From Pseudomonadota bacterium (lineage in GTDB: Bacteria; Pseudomonadota; Alphaproteobacteria; Rhizobiales; Devosiaceae): a DNA stretch of 26,325 nucleotides. The notes under the pieces were generated by a model that was not told where the DNA came from, ran no database searches, and saw nothing but the letters and a program-made list of their open reading frames with translations. Location of the stretch: contig JAEYTN010000187.1 in assembly GCA_023433985.1 (NCBI GenBank), positions 1 through 26,325 of the forward strand, given 5' to 3'. Shown here in pieces: positions 22,340-26,325 of the stretch. Positions within the stretch are counted from its first letter, which is position 1, and every line of letters begins with the position of its first letter. The position numbers and the translations under genes are program-made.

Positions 22340-23482
22340 ATGAACCCCAAGGTTCCGCGTGGGGCAGCGGTGCTGCTCGACTATATCGGCGGCCTCGAGA
22401 CTGCCCGGAAGGACCCTGCCTCTTACCGCACCGTCATCGGCCACCTCGACGAGCAGGCGGGCGTGCTGCTCAAACCGATCACGGAAATGACGCTCAACGA
22501 GCTGCTGGCGGAACAGACGCGTTGGGTGCGCAAGTTCAAGAAGCCCAGCGGCGCGGCCGGGCGCTACCAGATCATCCGCCCGACCCTGCTGAGCCTGATG
22601 AAGGAACTGGGTGTGCCGGGCACCGCCAAGTTCACCCCGGACCTGCAGGACGCCATGGGCTTCGCGCTGCTCGAGCGGCGAGGCTATGCCCGGTTCATGG
22701 CTGCGCAACTGCCGCTTAAGGCCTACGGCAACGAACTGGCGAAGGAATGGGCCAGCCTGCCTGTCCTTGCCCCCATCAGGCGGGGCGGCAAGAACCCGCG
22801 CACGCTGCAGAGGGGCCAGAGCTATTACGCCGGTGACGGCATCAACAAGTCGCTCGACAGCGCCATGGATTTCGAGAGCGTGCTGGCCGAAGCGCTGAAC
22901 GAAGGCCGCAGGGGCGCTGGTGTCGAGAAGCCTCCGGCGCCGACCGGCGACATGCCGGTCAAAGGCGACATGGACAACGAGATTGTCGCCCAGGTGCAGC
23001 GCCGCTTGCGGGAACTCGGCTTCACCGAAGTCGGCAACGTCGACGGTGACTTCGGCGACCTGACGGAAGACACCATCATCCTGTTCCAGAAGTACAACGA
23101 CCTTCCCCGCACCGGGCAAATCGACCATGGCCTGCTGGTGGCGCTAGCCAAGGCGCAGCCGCGCGTCATCTCGTCGAAGCGCGAAGATGCCACCCTCGAA
23201 GAAGTGCGGGAACGGGTGCCTGAGGCGAAGGCCGGCTGGCTTACGCAGGTGCTGGGCTTCTTCGGCATGATCGGTACCGCCCTGATCGGCTTTGCCAAGT
23301 GGGCCATGGAAAGCGTATCCGATATCCGAGAGGCGGCGCAGCCCGTGCTCGACGTCATGGGCTATCTGCCTTGGTACGGCTATGTCGGCATCTTCAGCGC
23401 CGTGGCGGCCTTCATCTACTTCAACGGGCGCAAGAGCGTTCTGGCCTCCGCCGCGGCGTACCGGACTGGTGAGCGCCGCTGA
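22340..23482 (+). CDS. Endolysin: lysozyme-like domain, peptidoglycan-binding domain and membrane tail
   Basis: This is a 380-residue lysis enzyme with a CAGGAG ribosome site. Residues 10-140 resemble the phage muramidase family: LLDYIGGLETA (E20 the likely catalytic acid), PITEMTLNELLAEQ, GAAGRYQIIRPTLLSL, LQDAMGFALLERRGY and LAKEWASLPVL. Residues 213-270 are a PG_binding_1 repeat (IVAQVQRRLRELGF, then NVDGDFGDLTEDTIILFQKYNDLPRTGQID). The C-terminus has two predicted membrane helices (about 300-320 and 343-362), uncommon in an endolysin and suggesting anchoring to the inner membrane. It would cut the glycan strand to release phage. Reaction type (hydrolysis or transglycosylation) is not settled. 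The next gene begins inside its stop (TGATG). Confidence 0.85.
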   Translation: MNPKVPRGAAVLLDYIGGLETARKDPASYRTVIGHLDEQAGVLLKPITEMTLNELLAEQTRWVRKFKKPSGAAGRYQIIRPTLLSLMKELGVPGTAKFTPDLQDAMGFALLERRGYARFMAAQLPLKAYGNELAKEWASLPVLAPIRRGGKNPRTLQRGQSYYAGDGINKSLDSAMDFESVLAEALNEGRRGAGVEKPPAPTGDMPVKGDMDNEIVAQVQRRLRELGFTEVGNVDGDFGDLTEDTIILFQKYNDLPRTGQIDHGLLVALAKAQPRVISSKREDATLEEVRERVPEAKAGWLTQVLGFFGMIGTALIGFAKWAMESVSDIREAAQPVLDVMGYLPWYGYVGIFSAVAAFIYFNGRKSVLASAAAYRTGERR

Positions 23483-23883
23483 TGTGCGACCTGCTCGATG
23501 TCGCCTGCCATATCCAGTCCGCCGCATGGGAGTGGTGGGCTGAGGTAACCTGGCTGAACAAGGTGCTGATCGTTCTCGGCATCGTCGGGCTGATCGCCAG
23601 CGCCTGCATGGGCATCCTCAGACTGGTCAAATCGGTGGCTGGCTGGCCGGGCGTGGCCGCTGCGCTGCTCGTCCTTCTGGGGCTGGTGCTGGCGATCCTG
23701 CCGAAGCCGCCCAAGGGCAAACCTGGTGACGGCGGCGACACCAGGTCGAAGAAGGGGCCCTTCAAGTTCGGCGTCGAGCGCCGGAAGGCCGCGACCGGCA
23801 AGCCCCTCAACGAGACACCCTGGCTGAGGCAGCCCGGAGAGACTGCCGCCGACTGGCTCGAGCGGACGACGACGGCACGATGA
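23482..23883 (+). CDS. Lysis-cassette membrane protein, holin candidate
   Basis: This is a 133-residue protein coupled to the endolysin gene by TGATG. It has two membrane helices (about 26-46, LNKVLIVLGIVGLIASACMGI, and 55-74, GVAAALLVLLGLVLAILP), then a basic tail (KPPKGKPGDGGDTRSKKGPFKF) and a polar C-terminus of 45 residues. Position and topology fit a class II holin, which forms membrane lesions at a set time to trigger lysis. It has no lipobox, so it is not an outer-membrane spanin subunit. An assignment among the three small membrane proteins of this cassette cannot be made from sequence. Confidence 0.68.
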   Translation: MCDLLDVACHIQSAAWEWWAEVTWLNKVLIVLGIVGLIASACMGILRLVKSVAGWPGVAAALLVLLGLVLAILPKPPKGKPGDGGDTRSKKGPFKFGVERRKAATGKPLNETPWLRQPGETAADWLERTTTAR

Positions 23884-23928
23884 ACCGGAGCGACTCCAAG
23901 CGCATTCTCAGACCATAAGGACAAGCGG

Positions 23929-24273
23929 ATGACGGCAGCCGAAAAGTTCGCGACCAATCCTGCGATCACCGTTGCAGCCCGGATCGGGATGTTCGTCACA
24001 CCGATCCTCGTCTCGATCGCGCTCTTCGTCTTGGGCAACTACCTCGCCGGCCAGGCGCAGGCGATGCAGGAATTCGCGGCTCGGGTGTCCGCCGTCGAAG
24101 AGGCGGGGGCTTCGGTCGCGAGCCGCGTCACCACCCTCGAAACGCGGATCAACATCGGGCAGCAGCAGCGAGAAAAGTTTCAGGATCAGGTGCTGGCCAC
24201 GCTCGCGCAACTGCAGGCGCAAAACCTCGAGACTCAGAAGGCGATAGCCCGGCTGGAGGCAAAGCTCCAATAG
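23929..24273 (+). CDS. Lysis-cassette protein: one membrane helix and a coiled coil
   Basis: This is a 114-residue protein with an AAGGA ribosome site. A membrane helix lies at about 15-38 (VAARIGMFVTPILVSIALFVLG). It is followed by a long heptad coiled coil to the end (AMQEFAARVSAVEEA, VASRVTTLETRINIGQQQREKFQDQVLATLAQLQAQNLETQKAIARLEAKL). The layout of one N-terminal membrane helix plus periplasmic coiled coil is that of an inner-membrane spanin (i-spanin) that links the two membranes during lysis. A partner lipoprotein was looked for nearby and not found. It is the last phage gene before the opposite-strand gene. Confidence 0.65.
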   Translation: MTAAEKFATNPAITVAARIGMFVTPILVSIALFVLGNYLAGQAQAMQEFAARVSAVEEAGASVASRVTTLETRINIGQQQREKFQDQVLATLAQLQAQNLETQKAIARLEAKLQ

Positions 24274-24338
24274 AACTTCTTCGCACGTCGGCACCTGCGC
24301 ATCGTCAACGCGATGCGGATGGCAGAGAAGCGGGGGAA

Positions 24339-24396
24339 GGCGGCGCGGGTTGGGAAACGCGGGAGCGCGATAGTTTGGGCCTTGCCCGCGCCCGCC
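24339..24396. terminator. GC-rich inverted repeat at the end of the phage late region
   Basis: GGCGG-CGCGGG (24339-24349) pairs with CCCGCG-c-CCGCC (24385-24396), leaving one bulged base and a loop of about 35 bases. It ends at the stop codon of the opposite-strand gene (24396) and follows the last phage lysis gene (24273). It could end transcription from both sides, although neither side has a clear T-run. The rest of 24274-24395 holds only a 28-codon frame, which I do not call. Confidence 0.4.
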
Positions 24397-25079
24397 TAGA
24401 TGGTGGGCCACAACGCTGCAATATTCTGGCATTCGGCCGCCACGTCGTTCATCCGGCTCTTGGTTGACTTGACCCCTTTGAACACTGTCGCGGACGCCAC
24501 GTCGATCACTTGGCAGAAACTTGGATTAACGACCTCGTCGTGCGCTGCTAAGTGCAGTCGACAGAATTCCTGAACCACCGCCGACACGTAACCCGCCGAC
24601 TCCTCAGAGTGGGGATGCGTCTTCGAGAAGTGGAGCTTCCACGCCCCGACATGGGTCTTTCCCTTGATAGTGGCCCGAAGAACGATTTCCGGCCGAACTG
24701 ATATCTCAACGTTGTGAAATGTTAGTTTCGGCGGGTTGTGAGGGCCAAAGCTCGGCTCTGCCTTCATAAGGTCAATGTCGTCAAGCATATTTGAGAAACG
24801 TTCTAGGGCATCAATGTTGGCATTGATCCGTCTGGCGGTTCCGACCTTTTCTGTGACGATCTGCTCAAGTGCATACAACTGCTTGTCCAATGGAGAAGGG
24901 TCAATCGCGCCCCCTGCGATGTATTGGGACACAGCCTCCGTCGCCTCGCGATGGTACATCCCCATGTTGAACTCAGGGTCAGGGTACTTTCTATCGTAGA
25001 GAATCTTTCTCTGCCTCGCGCCTCGGCTCATGATGTATTCACCAAGCTTGTTAACAGAGATTGACGCTTTGTTAACCAT
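24396..25079 (-). CDS. Opposite-strand protein of unknown function (possible nuclease-like family)
   Basis: This is a 227-residue protein without a firm family. The ATG at 25079 is chosen for its GGAGG ribosome site 10 bases upstream. The frame is open earlier, but the extra residues are not protein-like. About 1-110 are helical and charged (ISVNKLGEYIMSRGARQRKILYDRKY at the start). About 113-160 are beta-rich (NPPKLTFHNVEISVRPEIVLRA, GKTHVGAWKLHFSK), resembling the strand-PE-strand-xxK layout of some restriction-endonuclease-like folds, although the usual acidic residue before the lysine is absent. The end is SRMNDVAAECQNIAALWPTI. The gene is lower in GC than the phage genes beside it, as recently acquired cargo often is. 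Nuclease similarity is an impression; the role is unknown. Confidence 0.7.
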   Translation of the reverse strand: MVNKASISVNKLGEYIMSRGARQRKILYDRKYPDPEFNMGMYHREATEAVSQYIAGGAIDPSPLDKQLYALEQIVTEKVGTARRINANIDALERFSNMLDDIDLMKAEPSFGPHNPPKLTFHNVEISVRPEIVLRATIKGKTHVGAWKLHFSKTHPHSEESAGYVSAVVQEFCRLHLAAHDEVVNPSFCQVIDVASATVFKGVKSTKSRMNDVAAECQNIAALWPTI

Positions 25080-25113
25080 TTTAATCCAGCCTCCAAGTAG
25101 GAGCCCACGAATC

Positions 25114-25362
25114 ATGACTTTCCAAGCTGTCGCAACTCTATCCAATAGACAGAGTCTTTGTATCTGCGAAATTACAGATGCCGAAGCGCAGATCGCCAGT
25201 CAAGACGATCCATCGTTCGATGGAACAGGGCTCTATCTAGTGGCGGTGGATAACGACGCGCCGAAGTCACCTGGGAGGGTGATCGCGAAGTTCTCGGGCG
25301 AGGATGGCGCCAGACTTTTGGCAGGGTTCTTTCGCAGGCACGGAGCGCTTGTCGCAGCCTAG
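25114..25362 (+). CDS. Small divergent hypothetical protein
   Basis: This is an 82-residue protein with an AGGAG ribosome site 10 bases before its ATG. That start is only 34 bases from the start of the opposite-strand gene at 25079. It is soluble and acidic. The N-terminal half has strands (MTFQAVATLSNRQSLCICEIT) and a QDDPSFDGTGLYLVAVDND core. The C-terminal half is helical (ARLLAGFFRRHGALV). No family was recognised. The very short divergent spacing could mean shared control with the neighbour, or simple genome compaction. Confidence 0.6.
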   Translation: MTFQAVATLSNRQSLCICEITDAEAQIASQDDPSFDGTGLYLVAVDNDAPKSPGRVIAKFSGEDGARLLAGFFRRHGALVAA

Positions 25363-25382
25363 CGTTGCCAGTAGCCAGCCCA

Positions 25383-25400
25383 CACCCGGCTCACCGGGTG
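25383..25400 (+). terminator. Perfect short stem-loop after the small divergent gene
   Basis: CACCCGG (25383-25389) and CCGGGTG (25394-25400) form a 7-bp stem with the loop CTCA. It lies about 20 bases after the stop of the 82-residue gene. There is no T-run, so termination may be weak or Rho-assisted. The remainder of 25401-25508 up to the next ribosome site shows nothing else recognisable. Confidence 0.45.
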
Positions 25401-25508
25401 CGTCACCGCCCCCTGCGACCGAGGCGGCAATCTACTTGACCGTGGCCTAGCCATATGGCCCATTTCCGATGCGCGGCAGATTTCACCTCTGGGGCACGGA
25501 GATGAAGC

Positions 25509-26060
25509 ATGCCGTTGCGTGTGGTCAGCAGCCAGTCGCCTGACGAACTCGAGCGTCGAAGAGCGGACGCCGAAATATCCATCCCCTTCCGAACCCTTGC
25601 TGCCAACCTTCTTCGCGTCGTCCGCGGCGCCGGGCGTCCAGAGGCACTGGGTGTCCAAATGACCGCCTGCCTGCAGGCGCTGGAACGCTACCGCGAGGCC
25701 CACGGTGCATACCCGAAGCCAAAGGTGCTGAGACAGGCGCTCAACCCCGAAGAAGCCGATTTCGATCGCGGAAACTGGGTGCAACTCAAGGACGAGGAGG
25801 CGCTGAAGTGGCTCTCAATGTCCGGGGAGCCGGAGAAGTTCGAAGCCGAACGAATGCTGCTCCGGGGTGCACTGCAGATGTGTGCCTCTCGTCTCGTCGG
25901 CCAGCACACTCAAGAGATCATTGGCGAGCACGAGCTGTACAGCGGTGTACACCTGATGAAGGAGGCGCTGACCGTCTCCCACTTCTACTGGCAACGCCGA
26001 TGGAAGAAGGAGAAGGCGGCGGATTCGGACCTCGAAGACACTGAAGAACCCTCTGAGTGA
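25509..26060 (+). CDS. Conserved hypothetical protein upstream of dhaK
   Basis: This is a 183-residue protein with a GGAG ribosome site. It is helical and charged, with no membrane segment or signal peptide. Segments are FRTLAANLLRVVRGAG (27-42), the helix GVQMTACLQALERYREAHG, then KPKVLRQALNP, GNWVQLKDEEALKWLSM, AERMLLRGALQMCASRLVG, and a very acidic end (DLEDTEEPSE). I do not recognise a family. It could be the last prophage-derived cargo gene or the first chromosomal gene; codon use does not decide this. It runs in the same direction as dhaK, but a stem-loop and 166 bases separate them. Confidence 0.65.
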   Translation: MPLRVVSSQSPDELERRRADAEISIPFRTLAANLLRVVRGAGRPEALGVQMTACLQALERYREAHGAYPKPKVLRQALNPEEADFDRGNWVQLKDEEALKWLSMSGEPEKFEAERMLLRGALQMCASRLVGQHTQEIIGEHELYSGVHLMKEALTVSHFYWQRRWKKEKAADSDLEDTEEPSE

Positions 26061-26075
26061 GCTACGCGGTGAACC

Positions 26076-26119
26076 GGAGACTGGGGATCGGCGGTTGCGT
26101 GTCCCCGCAACCAATCTCC
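26076..26119 (+). terminator. Stem-loop between the hypothetical gene and dhaK
   Basis: GGTTGCG (26093-26099) pairs with CGCAACC (26106-26112) around the loop TGTCCC. An outer pairing GGAGA (26076-26080) with TCTCC (26115-26119) extends it across an internal loop. It lies shortly after the stop at 26060 and has no T-run. It is a plausible transcript end for the hypothetical gene, which would make dhaK a separate transcription unit. Confidence 0.45.
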
Positions 26120-26170
26120 CAATGAAATCATCGGCTTGAGACTTATCCCCGCCCGGGGAGAAGCTGCTAT

Positions 26171-26189
26171 CGTTTGGCTTGCACAAACG
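26171..26189. promoter_or_regulatory. Palindromic operator candidate upstream of dhaK
   Basis: CGTTTG and CAAACG form a perfect 6-bp inverted repeat with a 7-base centre. It is 38 bases before the dhaK ATG and just after a sequence, TGCTATCG, that resembles a -10 element. Dimeric regulators of catabolic operons (LacI, GntR and DeoR types) bind sites of this size. No matching -35 element at good spacing was found, so the promoter itself is not called. Confidence 0.45.
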
Positions 26190-26226
26190 ATCGAACGCAG
26201 CGACGCTCGGGGACGGGAGATGAGTT

Positions 26227-26325
26227 ATGAAGAAGCTGATCAATGACCCGCGCACGCTTGTGCGCGAGATGCTCGAAGGCGTGGTTCTCGGCACCGAAGG
26301 CCTCGCACTGCTGGCGGACGAGAAT
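26227..26325 (+). CDS. dhaK: Dihydroxyacetone kinase subunit DhaK, N-terminus (partial)
   Basis: Only the first 33 residues are in the window. The opening MKKLINDPRTLVREMLEGVV followed by GLALLADEN is the characteristic start of DhaK, the substrate-binding subunit of dihydroxyacetone kinase, which binds dihydroxyacetone covalently through a histidine further downstream. A GGGAGATGAG ribosome region precedes the ATG. In alphaproteobacteria dhaK is usually followed by dhaL and genes of glycerol, erythritol or related sugar use; that part lies beyond the window. It marks the bacterial chromosome and therefore the right-hand side of the prophage. The sequence ends in frame without disruption. Confidence 0.82.
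   Translation, partial: MKKLINDPRTLVREMLEGVVLGTEGLALLADEN

Noticed and set aside
24313..24399. Plus-strand frame of 28 codons after the lysis cassette
   Set aside because: It is very short and basic, without a good ribosome site, and overlaps an inverted repeat. It is probably chance.
1..26325. tRNA genes, rRNA genes, CRISPR arrays, insertion sequences
   Set aside because: No cloverleaf, rRNA core sequence, regularly spaced direct repeats or transposase frame was recognised on either strand. A covariance-model search would be decisive for tRNAs.

Overview
The window is GC-rich and almost fully coding. Most of it (about 1-24,400) is the late half of a short-tailed (podovirus-type) prophage. 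The right end (26,227-26,325) enters a chromosomal dihydroxyacetone kinase gene (dhaK). The N-terminus of that DhaK, the GC-rich coding and the style of the hypothetical genes suggest an alphaproteobacterium, probably Hyphomicrobiales (rhizobia and relatives). That host call is an inference from gene style, not from a marker gene. No rRNA, tRNA, CRISPR array or insertion sequence was seen.

Layout. At 2-2688 lie the end of the terminase large subunit and a P22-like portal protein. At 2690-5935 is a block of adhesion-type proteins: two small structural proteins, a Trp-Gly repeat protein and a beta-helix tailspike. At 5932-8013 is an accessory block: an opposite-strand cargo gene with a HEPN-like motif, a DUF3307 membrane protein, a bidirectional terminator and an opposite-strand tyrosine integrase. 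At 8155-14950 is the head block: two small proteins, scaffold, major capsid, decoration-like protein, a helical protein, a P22 gp4-like adaptor and a gp10-like tail hub/stabilisation protein. At 14947-19830 are a GNAT acetyltransferase and three internal/ejection-type proteins, the first ending in a short S74 chaperone/autoprotease domain. At 19745-22113 are an opposite-strand membrane protein and the tail-fibre genes. At 22179-24273 is the lysis cassette: small membrane protein, endolysin with a membrane-anchored tail, and two more membrane proteins. At 24396-26060 are an opposite-strand gene, a divergent small gene and a hypothetical gene, then dhaK.

How it works together. Terminase and portal package DNA into a head built from scaffold and capsid. 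The adaptor and hub close the head, and the ejection proteins are loaded for DNA delivery. Tailspike and fibres bind the host surface, and the lysis cassette releases progeny. Many late genes are translationally coupled by overlapping stop/start codons, often with GTG or TTG starts.

The unusual points are these. The integrase and adhesion genes lie between portal and scaffold, inside the virion cassette. Four opposite-strand genes sit at module boundaries, at least two of them candidate morons/defence genes. A hairpin-plus-leader element is duplicated in front of two head-module genes. The three opposite-strand cargo genes (5932-6531, 19745-20020, 24396-25079) are the best places to look for an undescribed function. 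None can be assigned a mechanism from sequence alone.
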